A stretch of DNA of 47,971 nt from Erysipelotrichaceae bacterium (lineage in GTDB: Bacteria; Bacillota_I; Bacilli_A; Erysipelotrichales; Erysipelotrichaceae), in the NCBI GenBank assembly GCA_015058955.1, contig SVBJ01000013.1, positions 1-47,971 of the forward strand, read 5' to 3'. Positions 24,773 through 32,976 of this stretch are shown piece after piece. The position numbers and the translations under genes were made by a program. How positions within the stretch are numbered: position 1 is the stretch's first letter; every line of letters starts with the position of its first letter. The notes beneath the pieces are model-generated. The model was given only the letters and a program-made list of their open reading frames with translations, was not told the DNA's origin and searched no databases.

Positions 24773-25053
24773 GATTTGTATTGGATATCCAAATGTTCGC
24801 ATCTAAAAAAGGTGTAGGTTCTACCAAAAACGGTCGTGACTCAGAATCTAAACGCTTAGGTGCCAAGAAGGCTGATGGACAGTTCACTAACGCAGGTTCA
24901 ATCATTTACCGTCAGAGAGGGACAAAGATCCATCCGGGCGTTAACGTTGGACGCGGTGGTGACGATACCTTATTTGCTTTATGTGCCGGCATCGTTAAAT
25001 ACGAAAGACTTGGCAAGGACAAGAAACAGGTATCTGTTTATCCGGTAGCTTAA
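24769..25053 (+). CDS. rpmA: 50S ribosomal protein L27 with cleavable N-terminal extension
   Basis: L27 reaches towards the peptidyl-transferase centre with its N-terminus. The 94-aa precursor begins [19 protein letters not shown]. The expected Prp cut is after MF, leaving ASKKGVG as the mature N-terminus, as in Staphylococcus aureus. The body is standard ([21 protein letters not shown]). GGAGG lies in the end of prp. A terminator follows within 35 bases. Confidence 0.96.
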   Translation: MRFVLDIQMFASKKGVGSTKNGRDSESKRLGAKKADGQFTNAGSIIYRQRGTKIHPGVNVGRGGDDTLFALCAGIVKYERLGKDKKQVSVYPVA

Positions 25054-25063
25054 TCAGGACAGT

Positions 25064-25090
25064 AAGAGCGAGTCAATCGCTCTTTTGTTT
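25064..25090 (+). terminator. terminator of the rplU-prp-rpmA operon
   Basis: AAGAGCGA (25064-25071) pairs with TCGCTCTT (25077-25084) across a five-base loop, followed by TTGTTT. Confidence 0.8.
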
Positions 25091-25117
25091 GCCTGTAAGG
25101 CAGAGAAATAGTATTAT
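25089..25117 (+). promoter_or_regulatory. promoter of obgE-ruvAB
   Basis: TTGCCT (25089-25094) and TATTAT (25112-25117) are 17 bases apart, directly after the L27 terminator. AAAGAGG then precedes the obgE ATG. Confidence 0.55.
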
Positions 25118-25134
25118 GAAAAAGAGGTAAGCAT

Positions 25135-26427
25135 ATGCATTTTATTGACCATACATCCCTTATAGTAAAGGCAGGAGACGGCGGTAACGGTATCGTCTCT
25201 TTCAGACGTGAGGCCTATGTTCCGCTAGGCGGACCTTTTGGCGGTGACGGCGGAAACGGGGGCAGCATCATTTTTGAAGTTGACACCCACAAGTCCACCC
25301 TGCTGGATCTGCATTTCCTGAAGATGATCACGGCCCAGTCCGGTGAAAACGGCAAGAACAAGAAAATGCATGGTGCTGACGGTGAAGACAAGATCGTCAA
25401 GGTTCCGCTTGGAACCGTGGTCAGGGATAAGAGCGACAACAGGATCATTGCCGACCTGACTCATCCTTTCCAGCAGGCAGTCATTGCCAAGGGCGGAAAG
25501 GGCGGCAGAGGCAACTTCCACTTCAAGAGTGCCCGCAATCCGGCTCCGGACTTTGCGGAAAACGGTGAAGAAGGCCAGAAGAGAGAGATCGAGATCGAAC
25601 TGAAGCTGCTGGCTGATGTCGGTCTGGTCGGTTTCCCGTCTGTCGGCAAGAGTACGATCCTGTCAGTTGTATCCGCAGCCAGACCGGAGATCGCCGATTA
25701 TCCGTTTACCACCCTGGTACCGAATCTGGGTGTGGTAAGCGTACCGGACGGACGTTCTTTTGTCATGGCAGACATGCCGGGATTAATTGAAGGAGCTTCC
25801 CAGGGTAAGGGTCTGGGGCATGATTTCCTGCGCCACATTGAAAGAACAAGAGTTCTGATCCATGTGCTGGACATGTCCTATGCTGCCGGACGTGATCCAT
25901 TGGAAGACTATGAGATCATCAACAATGAATTAGGTTCATACAGATATAATCTGCTGCAGAGACCGCAGGTCATCGTTGCCAACAAGATGGACGAAGACGG
26001 AGCCCTGGAGAATCTGGAAAGATTCCAGCAGAAGTATCCTGAACTGGAGATATTCCCGACCACTGCATTAATTGCGGAAGGTCTGCAGGATGTGCTGTAC
26101 CGTGTAGCTGATCTGCTTGACGTGACCGAACCGTTCCCGTTAACGGATGAGGAAAGCGTTGGTGTACTCTACAAGTATGAACCTGAGCCAGAGAAGTTCA
26201 CCGTTAAGAATCTGGGCAACGGCCAGTGGTCCGTCGAAGGCGATGAGATCAACAGACTGTTCTCCAGATACAATTTTGAAGATGAGATGCAGGTAATGCA
26301 GTTCGGCATTGCCTTAAGAAAAATGGGCGTTGATGATGCCTTACGCGAGAAGGGCGTCAGAGAAAACGATACGGTCTACATCAATGACTTTGTCTTTGAG
26401 TTCACCGACATGGAAGAGAGCAGGTGA
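25135..26427 (+). CDS. obgE: GTPase ObgE/CgtA
   Basis: Obg is an essential GTPase in 50S assembly and stress control. The 430-aa protein has the glycine-rich Obg fold (about 1-158; GGPFGGDGGNGGSI), the G domain with GFPSVGKST near 167, DMPGLIEGAS and NKMD, and the C-terminal OCT domain (about 350-425) found in Gram-positive members. It starts a new transcript that continues into ruvA and ruvB. Confidence 0.96.
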   Translation: MHFIDHTSLIVKAGDGGNGIVSFRREAYVPLGGPFGGDGGNGGSIIFEVDTHKSTLLDLHFLKMITAQSGENGKNKKMHGADGEDKIVKVPLGTVVRDKSDNRIIADLTHPFQQAVIAKGGKGGRGNFHFKSARNPAPDFAENGEEGQKREIEIELKLLADVGLVGFPSVGKSTILSVVSAARPEIADYPFTTLVPNLGVVSVPDGRSFVMADMPGLIEGASQGKGLGHDFLRHIERTRVLIHVLDMSYAAGRDPLEDYEIINNELGSYRYNLLQRPQVIVANKMDEDGALENLERFQQKYPELEIFPTTALIAEGLQDVLYRVADLLDVTEPFPLTDEESVGVLYKYEPEPEKFTVKNLGNGQWSVEGDEINRLFSRYNFEDEMQVMQFGIALRKMGVDDALREKGVRENDTVYINDFVFEFTDMEESR

Positions 26428-26433
26428 TAAACA

Positions 26434-27015
26434 GTGATCAGATTCGTCAGAGGAAGTGTTTATTCGTTCGGTACCGATTATGTCATCATCGACTGCAACG
26501 GCATCGGCTATTACATTAACTTTACTCATCAGAACATGATCTCTCTGGGCCAGAATGTGACCATCTTTACCTATCAGCAGTTCCGCGAGGATGCTCAGGT
26601 ATTATATGGCTTTCTGGATAACAGGGAACTGGAACTGTTTGAACAGCTGATCTCCGTCAAAGGCTTAGGCCCAAAGACGGCCATGAACATGCTGGGAGCA
26701 GCCCGCTATACCGATATCATCAGTGCCATTGAAAATGGTCAGATTGAATTTCTGACCAGACTTCCTTCCTTAGGCGCCAAGACTTCCCGCCAGATCATCC
26801 TTGATCTAAAGGGCAAGCTGGTTGAAGACGAGAAGAAGGCCGGCGGCAAGAACAGCATTGCGCTGGATGAAGCCATTTCCGGTCTGAAATCCTTAGGATA
26901 CAAGGCTTACGAGATCAATACAGTATTGCCGGATCTGCGTAAGATGGATAACCGGTCGACGGATGAGCTGTTGAGAGAAGGTCTCAAGCTCATTCTGCAG
27001 CGTAAGGGAGGCTGA
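26434..27015 (+). CDS. ruvA: Holliday junction branch-migration protein RuvA
   Basis: RuvA binds the four-way junction as a tetramer and loads RuvB. The 193-aa protein starts with GTG at 26434; the ribosome-binding site AGGTGAT overlaps the obgE stop. Its N-terminal OB fold begins [11 protein letters not shown]. Two helix-hairpin-helix motifs follow ([16 protein letters not shown] and [17 protein letters not shown]). The C-terminal domain III that contacts RuvB includes [19 protein letters not shown]. ruvB follows after two bases. Confidence 0.95.
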   Translation: MIRFVRGSVYSFGTDYVIIDCNGIGYYINFTHQNMISLGQNVTIFTYQQFREDAQVLYGFLDNRELELFEQLISVKGLGPKTAMNMLGAARYTDIISAIENGQIEFLTRLPSLGAKTSRQIILDLKGKLVEDEKKAGGKNSIALDEAISGLKSLGYKAYEINTVLPDLRKMDNRSTDELLREGLKLILQRKGG

Positions 27016-27017
27016 TT

Positions 27018-28031
27018 ATGGACGACAGATTAATGAATGCTAACCGTCAGGTCAGGGATGATGATGCCACTTTAAGACCTACTTCCCTGGATAATTATGT
27101 CGGTCAGAGCGCAATAAAGGAAAACCTGCGCATCTACATGGCAGCCGCCAAGGGCAGAAATGAAACTCTGGACCACGTGCTTCTGTACGGTCCGCCGGGA
27201 CTTGGCAAGACCACGCTGGCTTACATCATCGCCAATGAGATGGGCGGCAACATCCGCATCACTTCCGGTCCTTCAATTGAAAAAAGCGGTGACTTAGCCG
27301 CCATCCTGTCTTCCGTCAATCCGGGAGACGTCCTGTTTATTGATGAAATACACCGTCTGCCTAAGCAGGTGGAAGAGGTCTTATATCCGGCGATGGAGGA
27401 CTTTGCGATCGACGTACTGGTCGGCAAGGATTCCTCAGCCCGTACTTTAAGGCTGGATCTGCCGCCGTTTACCCTGGTTGGAGCAACTACCAGGGCAGGT
27501 GACATCACCGCACCGTTGCGTGACAGATTCGGCATCATCAACAAGCTTGACTATTACACCACTGAAGAGCTGGGACAGATCATCAAGAGAACTTCCCGTG
27601 TTCTGGAAACCGAGATCACCGATGAGGCCGTTCATGAACTGGCTACCCGTTCCAGAGGCACCCCGCGTATCGCCAACAGGCTGTTCCGCCGTGTCAGGGA
27701 CTTTGCCCAGGTATTAAGCGATGACGGGGTCATTGACCTCAAGATCGCCAACTATGCCCTGGACAGATTGAAGGTAGACAAGCTGGGTCTGGACGATGTT
27801 GACCAGAAATATCTCAAGGGCATCATTGAAAGATTCAAGGGCGGTCCGGTCGGTGTTGAGGCCCTGGCCAACAGCATTGCCGAAGAGATCACTACCTTAG
27901 AAGATGTCTATGAACCTTATCTGTTGCAGATCGGCTTCATTCAGAGAACACCAAGAGGCCGTGTGGCCACCGCGAAAGCTTACGAGCACTTCGGCATACC
28001 GCAGCAGCAGGATCTGTTTTCCCTGCAGTAA
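27018..28031 (+). CDS. ruvB: Holliday junction DNA helicase RuvB
   Basis: This AAA+ motor drives branch migration with RuvA. The 337-aa protein has Walker [13 protein letters not shown] near residue 57, Walker [10 protein letters not shown], sensor 1 LVGATTRAG, arginine finger APLRDRFG, and a C-terminal winged helix ([17 protein letters not shown]). RuvA, RuvB and RecU together make a complete resolvasome in this window. Confidence 0.97.
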   Translation: MDDRLMNANRQVRDDDATLRPTSLDNYVGQSAIKENLRIYMAAAKGRNETLDHVLLYGPPGLGKTTLAYIIANEMGGNIRITSGPSIEKSGDLAAILSSVNPGDVLFIDEIHRLPKQVEEVLYPAMEDFAIDVLVGKDSSARTLRLDLPPFTLVGATTRAGDITAPLRDRFGIINKLDYYTTEELGQIIKRTSRVLETEITDEAVHELATRSRGTPRIANRLFRRVRDFAQVLSDDGVIDLKIANYALDRLKVDKLGLDDVDQKYLKGIIERFKGGPVGVEALANSIAEEITTLEDVYEPYLLQIGFIQRTPRGRVATAKAYEHFGIPQQQDLFSLQ

Positions 28032-28040
28032 ATATCAGCT

Positions 28041-28074
28041 AAACTCCGTTTGAAAGTTCAGACGGAGTTTTTTG
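28041..28074 (+). terminator. terminator of obgE-ruvAB
   Basis: AAACTCCGT (28041-28049) pairs with ACGGAGTTT (28062-28070), followed by TTT. The -35 box of the murG promoter begins at its end. Confidence 0.85.
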
Positions 28075-28103
28075 TTCACATTTCACATTGGTTACCTTAT
28101 AAT
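28075..28103 (+). promoter_or_regulatory. promoter of the murG-murB-ftsQ operon
   Basis: TTCACA (28075-28080), 17 bases, then perfect TATAAT (28098-28103). The start near 28110 would give an extremely short leader that begins at the GGTGAT ribosome-binding site. Confidence 0.75.
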
Positions 28104-28119
28104 GTTAGAAGGTGATTAT

Positions 28120-29208
28120 ATGAAGGTTCTTATCGCAACAGGCGGAACGGGCGGGCACATATATCCGGCCATCTCGCTGGCTGATTACTTGGCCAAAAAC
28201 TACAAAGACAACAGCTTCATGTTTGTTGGAAACGCCGACCGTATGGAAAGCACGATAATTCCGCAGCTGGGTTATCGTTTTTTAGGTATTGAAGCGGCCA
28301 AGTTCAACGGTGCTGATAATAAGATCAAGGCTCTCAAGACTCTGTATAAATCCTATCAGGAATGCATTAAGGTAGTTGACAGCTATCAGCCGGACATCAT
28401 CGTCGGCTTTGGCGGCTACGTTACCGTTCCGGTCATCATGGCCGGGGTGCACAATGGGGTCAAGACGGTCATTCACGAGCAGAATTCCTTTGCCGGCATG
28501 GCCAACAAGGCCTTAAGCCACTTTGCCAACAAGGTCGTGACGGTCTATCCGTCAGTCAATGACTCTTTCCCGAAGCGCAAGGTAGTCAATCTGGGCAATC
28601 CAAGGGAATCCGCAGTGCTGGATCTGGTAGTCGATAAGAGAAACCTGGAACAGTTCGGCTTCAACATCAAAAAGAAGACCCTGCTGATCGTCATGGGTTC
28701 CTTAGGTTCCGTCACGGTCAATGACCGCATGGTTGAGATCCTCAACCGGATGAAGAACAAGGACTATAACGTCATATATGTTACCGGTAAGAATAACTAT
28801 GAGACGATGATCGCTCAGGTCAGCGAATCAGACAATGTCAGGATCGTTCCTTACATTGACCAGCTGAAGATCGCTTCCTGCTGTGATCTGATCATCTCCC
28901 GCGGCGGGGCAACCAGTGCCTGTGAATACATGGCTCTGGGATTGCCTAGCATCATTATCCCAAGCCCGTATGTTACCAATAACCACCAGTATTACAATGC
29001 CAAGGCCATGGTGGATAACGGTGCCAGCGTCCTGATCGAAGAGAAGGACCTGGAAGTCGGCCGACTGATCGACACCGTTAGTGACCTGTTAGGTGATGAC
29101 ATGAAGCTGCAGGATATGTCCAAGGCAGCCAGAGCCATGTCACATCCGTATGCGGCCAGGGAAATGAGCGAGCTGCTCTACAAAATTGCAGGTATTGAAC
29201 ATGAATGA
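28120..29208 (+). CDS. murG: UDP-GlcNAc:lipid I N-acetylglucosaminyltransferase MurG
   Basis: MurG makes lipid II on the inner membrane face. The start at 28120 (MKVLIATGGTGGHIYPA) follows GGTGAT and is correct for the family; an upstream in-frame ATG at 28072 lies in the terminator/promoter region. The 362-aa GT-B protein has the GGTGGH loop, VGFGGYVTVPVIMA, IHEQNSFAGMANK, and the donor-binding SRGGATSACEYMALGLPSI. It overlaps the murB start by 8 bases. Confidence 0.95.
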   Translation: MKVLIATGGTGGHIYPAISLADYLAKNYKDNSFMFVGNADRMESTIIPQLGYRFLGIEAAKFNGADNKIKALKTLYKSYQECIKVVDSYQPDIIVGFGGYVTVPVIMAGVHNGVKTVIHEQNSFAGMANKALSHFANKVVTVYPSVNDSFPKRKVVNLGNPRESAVLDLVVDKRNLEQFGFNIKKKTLLIVMGSLGSVTVNDRMVEILNRMKNKDYNVIYVTGKNNYETMIAQVSESDNVRIVPYIDQLKIASCCDLIISRGGATSACEYMALGLPSIIIPSPYVTNNHQYYNAKAMVDNGASVLIEEKDLEVGRLIDTVSDLLGDDMKLQDMSKAARAMSHPYAAREMSELLYKIAGIEHE

Positions 29209-30103
29209 TTTTCGCTTGAAATTACTACAGTTCGGCGAAGTGGAGGAAGATGTTTCCTTCACCCGTCTGACAACATATAAAGCCGGGGGCGCGGCCCGTT
29301 TTGTGGTGTATCCACGCAACGTTTTCTCGCTGCAGTCAGTGATTGAATTCTGCAGGGAAAACAACCTGGAATTCAAGGTGTTTGGCAACGGGTCCAACAT
29401 CTTATGTTCCGACGAGTACTTTGACGGTGTCATCATCAGACTTAACCGTACGATGAACCAGTTTTACTATGAGGATGATCAGCTGGTCGCCGCTGCCGGA
29501 TGCTCAATAATTGCTCTGGCATACGATGCTGCCAAGCATTCTCTGTCCGGCCTGGAATTTGCAGCCGGCATACCTGGTTCACTTGGAGGCTGTCTGTTCA
29601 TGAATGCCGGAGCCTACAAGAGTTCGATGAGTGATATAGTAACTGAAGTACAGGTACTGATAAACAACGAAGCCATCTGGCTGAGTAAGGAAGAGTGTGG
29701 CTTCGGCTACCGCAGTTCCGTCTTTGAAAAGCATCCGGACTGGATCATTCTGGCTGCCAGAATGCAGCTGACCCCTGGTGACAGGGAGACGATCCAGAAT
29801 CTGATGGCCTCCAGACAGAAGCGCCGCTTTGAGACCCAGCCGCTGGAATTTCCTTCAGCAGGCAGTGTCTTCCGCAATCCGGAAGGTGATTTCGCCTGGA
29901 AGTATGTCGATCTGATCGGCTACCGCGGACATTGCATCGGGGATGCCTGTGTTTCCGAGAAGCATTCAAACTTTATCGTCAACAAGGGCAAGGCTACCGG
30001 AACCCAGATCCTGACTCTGATTGAGGAGATCCAGAGCAAGGTCAGGGAGCTCTATGACATCGAACTGATTTTGGAAGTGGAGAAATTCAATTGGAAGAAG
30101 TAA
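29201..30103 (+). CDS. murB: UDP-N-acetylenolpyruvoylglucosamine reductase MurB
   Basis: This FAD- and NADPH-dependent enzyme produces UDP-MurNAc. I choose the ATG at 29201 (MNDFRLKLLQF), with an AGG Shine-Dalgarno 8 bases upstream, over a TTG at 29186. The 300-aa protein shows TTYKAGGAARFVVYP, the FAD loop FGNGSNILCSD, GIPGSLGGCLFMNAGAY, the catalytic Ser in PSAGSVFRNPEG and the C-terminal Glu in VSEKHSNFIVN. It overlaps ftsQ by 13 bases. Confidence 0.94.
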   Translation: MNDFRLKLLQFGEVEEDVSFTRLTTYKAGGAARFVVYPRNVFSLQSVIEFCRENNLEFKVFGNGSNILCSDEYFDGVIIRLNRTMNQFYYEDDQLVAAAGCSIIALAYDAAKHSLSGLEFAAGIPGSLGGCLFMNAGAYKSSMSDIVTEVQVLINNEAIWLSKEECGFGYRSSVFEKHPDWIILAARMQLTPGDRETIQNLMASRQKRRFETQPLEFPSAGSVFRNPEGDFAWKYVDLIGYRGHCIGDACVSEKHSNFIVNKGKATGTQILTLIEEIQSKVRELYDIELILEVEKFNWKK

Positions 30104-30993
30104 AAGAACCTGAGATCCTGGAACCAAGGGAAGAGTATCAGCAGGAAGTTGAAGCAGGAATAAACATCATCCGTCAGAAGGTTGACCTGGAAAAGACCAG
30201 GAAGAAACTGAAGGCGAAAAAGAAGCTTTATTCCATTTTTGCTCTGCTGGGAATTATCGGGGCCTTACTGTTAATGTGTGTGATATACATTCTGCTGCCG
30301 GGATCCAATGTACGTTCAGTCAAGATCATCAATAACAACTATCTTTCCGATGAATACATTCAGGAGCTGACAGGCATCTCAACCAAGAGCGAGTATGTGC
30401 TGCTGTTTCCTTCATTAAAAGCCTTCAAGGCCTCCAGGTCACCGTTAGTAAACGGTGTGAAGATCGAAAGAGGATCAAACAAGACTGTCATCATCGACGT
30501 GGATGAAAACCCGATCATGGGTTACCGTTATAATAACGGCATGGAACTGGTGCTGGGTGATGGCTCGATCATCAGGTTTGATCAGAAATACATCAAGGGA
30601 CTGACCATATTGCCGATGTTCATGAACGTAGGGGATGACAAGGTGTCTCAGGTAGCCATTGCCATGAGCAAGCTGGATTTCGACACGATCTCCCGCATTG
30701 CCGAGGTGAGGGACTTCTCTTTGAGTTATGACTCCAATATGGTAAAATTCATTATGGATGAAGGTTATGCGGTGTACTCCTCAATCGACGGCATTCCGCT
30801 GTTGAAGAACTACATCGACATCATCACCACGACCACCAGTCCTAATAAGTGCATTTATCTGGACTACGATCACAACAATGCCATTGTCCGTAACTGTCAG
30901 GAAATGGAAAAGATGGCAACCGGCGAACAGGAGCCGGAAAATAATCAGACTGAAGAGAATACTGAAAATACACAGGAGGGCAGCCAGGAATGA
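30091..30993 (+). CDS. divIB: cell-division protein FtsQ/DivIB
   Basis: DivIB bridges the cytoplasm and the septal wall machinery. The 300-aa protein begins with TTG (30091), supported by GGAGA 7 bases upstream. It has a charged cytoplasmic N-terminus, one membrane helix (about 47-68), then a POTRA domain (VRSVKIINNNYLSDEYIQEL) and a beta domain. The tail is acidic and Asn/Glu/Thr-rich (after about 270). murG-murB-divIB is the expected division/cell-wall order. The stop overlaps the yloU start by ATGA. Confidence 0.87.
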   Translation: MEEVKEPEILEPREEYQQEVEAGINIIRQKVDLEKTRKKLKAKKKLYSIFALLGIIGALLLMCVIYILLPGSNVRSVKIINNNYLSDEYIQELTGISTKSEYVLLFPSLKAFKASRSPLVNGVKIERGSNKTVIIDVDENPIMGYRYNNGMELVLGDGSIIRFDQKYIKGLTILPMFMNVGDDKVSQVAIAMSKLDFDTISRIAEVRDFSLSYDSNMVKFIMDEGYAVYSSIDGIPLLKNYIDIITTTTSPNKCIYLDYDHNNAIVRNCQEMEKMATGEQEPENNQTEENTENTQEGSQE

Positions 30994-31343
30994 AATCAAA
31001 AACAACATTAGGTGGAATCAATGTATCGGTAGACGCCATCGCCTCAATGACGGGTGCGATCGTCTGTGAGTGCTTTGGGGTTGTCGGCATGGCATCCCGC
31101 AAGTTCCTCAAGGACGGCTGGGCCGTTCTGTTAAGACAGGAGAACTATTCCAAGGGCGTTGAAGTCAAGCAGACCAAGGACGGCCTGGAACTGGACATCT
31201 ATGTCATCATTGCCTATGGAGTAAAGATCACGGAAGTTGTTTCCGAGATTCAGAAGAGAGTTAAGTATCAGGTGAGCAAGACCCTCGAGATCGAGATTGC
31301 CGCCATTAATGTCTTTGTACAGGGTGTCAAGGTAATTGACTAG
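30990..31343 (+). CDS. yloU: Asp23/Gls24 family protein YloU
   Basis: This 117-aa Asp23 (DUF322) protein is small and cytoplasmic, often placed beside fakA. The family pattern is present: TTLGGINVSVDAIASMTGAI, CFGVVGMASR, LELDIYVIIAYGVKI and IEIAAINVFVQGVKV. Its role is not settled; links to envelope stress are reported for relatives. It overlaps divIB by 4 bases and yloV follows after 17 bases. Confidence 0.88.
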   Translation: MKSKTTLGGINVSVDAIASMTGAIVCECFGVVGMASRKFLKDGWAVLLRQENYSKGVEVKQTKDGLELDIYVIIAYGVKITEVVSEIQKRVKYQVSKTLEIEIAAINVFVQGVKVID

Positions 31344-31360
31344 AAACAGCAGGTGAACTT

Positions 31361-32941
31361 ATGAACGCTTTGAATTGCAGGCAGTTCAGGGAAATGCTGG
31401 TATCAGGTGCCAATAACCTGGCTAACCAGCATGAATACATCAATACTCTGAACGTCTTCCCGGTACCTGACGGTGATACGGGAACCAACATGAACATGAC
31501 CTTCGGCTCCGGGGTCAGAGAAGCCGTCAAGTTGCCGAGTGAAAACATCGGTGAGGTTTCCAAGGCTCTGGGCAAGAACATGTTAATGAGTGCCAGAGGA
31601 AACTCCGGCGTCATTCTCTCTCAGATCTTCAAGGGAATTTACCGCAGTCTGACTGACAAGCAGAGTGCTACCGCTCAGGATTTCTGTGAGGCTTTTGAAA
31701 ATGCCTCCAGAATTGCCTATAAGGCTGTCATGAAGCCGGTTGAAGGAACGATTCTGACGGTAATCCGTGAATCAAGTGAGGATGCCTCACGTTTCTTCAA
31801 GGCCAATAAGAAATGTACGGTTGAGCAGTATTTCCAGGCTCTGGAAGAAGCTGCCCGAAAGTCTCTGGAACACACTCCGGAACTGCTTCCGGTCTTAAAG
31901 GAAGTAGGAGTGGTGGACTCTGGCGGAGCCGGTCTGGTCACCATCATTGAAGGCTTTAACGCCTATCTCCATGGCAAGCCGATCGCTCTGGCAGGTGCTC
32001 GGGAAACCAAGGCTGCCGAAAAGGGCTACTGTGTGGAAGTTGCCTTGAAGGTCAATAACAGGGATCATGACTTTGATAACTTTAAGAACCTGTTAGGCCG
32101 CGTGGGCTCAATTGAAAACATTGTCAGGGAAGATGACGTCATCAGACTGCATGTTCATACCCTGAAACCGGGCGATGTGCTCAACAGATGCCAGAAAGAA
32201 GGTATTCTGGAAACAATAAAGATTGAAAATATTGAAGTGGATCACCATGTGACCCTGGATTATACCGAAAAGGAAATTGAAAACGTTCCTTATGCCATCA
32301 TTTCCGTAGTCAACGGCAAGGGCATTGAGGAAATGTTCCGTCAGGCAGGCGTTGAATACTTTGTCTCCGGCGGTCAGACGATGAATCCGGCAGCCGGTGA
32401 CTTTGTCTCCGTGATCAAAAACATTCACGCTGACACCGTCTTCATTCTGCCGAACAACTCCAATATCATTCTGGCCGCTCAGCGGGCCAGAAAGGTTGTC
32501 AAGGACCGCAATGTCATCGTCATTGAAACCAAGAGCATTCCGCAGGGCTTAAGTGCCGTGCTGGCTCTGGATGTCTCAGCTGATCCTGACAGCAATGCCG
32601 ATAACATGAGGGAAGCCATTAAGAGTGTCAAGACCGGTTCGGTAACCACCGCCATCAAGGACACCAGCTTCAATAACGTGGCCATTCACAAGGATGACTA
32701 CATGGGCATATTTGAAAAGGACATCGTCGTTTCCTCTGCTGACATGATGGAAGCAGCCAGGAAGCTGATCGATGCGATGATCGATGAGGATGCCTCCTAC
32801 GTTACCCTGATCTACGGATTAGGCGTTGATGAGGGACAGGCTCACGAAATTGAGAAATACATAACCGATAAATATCAGCTGGACTGCGGAGTAAGTTCCG
32901 GAGGCCAGGATATCTATCCGTTTATCATTGGAGTAGAATAG
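31361..32941 (+). CDS. fakA: fatty-acid kinase catalytic subunit FakA (YloV, DAK2 domain)
   Basis: FakA phosphorylates fatty acids carried by FakB (DegV-type) proteins. The 526-aa protein has an N-terminal DAK2 ATP-binding domain (NVFPVPDGDTGTNMNMTF and SARGNSGVILSQIFKG). A middle domain and a C-terminal DegV-like domain (about 300-526) follow. No FakB gene is in the window. The acyl-phosphate product feeds PlsX/PlsY, and plsY is at the start of this window. A hairpin terminator separates it from recG. Confidence 0.92.
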   Translation: MNALNCRQFREMLVSGANNLANQHEYINTLNVFPVPDGDTGTNMNMTFGSGVREAVKLPSENIGEVSKALGKNMLMSARGNSGVILSQIFKGIYRSLTDKQSATAQDFCEAFENASRIAYKAVMKPVEGTILTVIRESSEDASRFFKANKKCTVEQYFQALEEAARKSLEHTPELLPVLKEVGVVDSGGAGLVTIIEGFNAYLHGKPIALAGARETKAAEKGYCVEVALKVNNRDHDFDNFKNLLGRVGSIENIVREDDVIRLHVHTLKPGDVLNRCQKEGILETIKIENIEVDHHVTLDYTEKEIENVPYAIISVVNGKGIEEMFRQAGVEYFVSGGQTMNPAAGDFVSVIKNIHADTVFILPNNSNIILAAQRARKVVKDRNVIVIETKSIPQGLSAVLALDVSADPDSNADNMREAIKSVKTGSVTTAIKDTSFNNVAIHKDDYMGIFEKDIVVSSADMMEAARKLIDAMIDEDASYVTLIYGLGVDEGQAHEIEKYITDKYQLDCGVSSGGQDIYPFIIGVE

Positions 32942-32970
32942 CTCTTTGAGTCTCTCAAAGAGTTTTCTTT
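32942..32970 (+). terminator. intercistronic terminator between fakA and recG
   Basis: A perfect 9-bp stem CTCTTTGAG/CTCAAAGAG with a three-base loop begins one base after the fakA stop and is followed by TTTTCTTT. recG starts 7 bases later, so recG would depend on read-through or a promoter inside fakA. Confidence 0.75.
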
Positions 32971-32976
32971 AAAGAA

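Noticed and set aside
28072-28119. Upstream ATG for murG
   Set aside because: It falls within the terminator/promoter region and lacks a ribosome-binding site; MKVLIATGGTGGH at 28120 is the family start.
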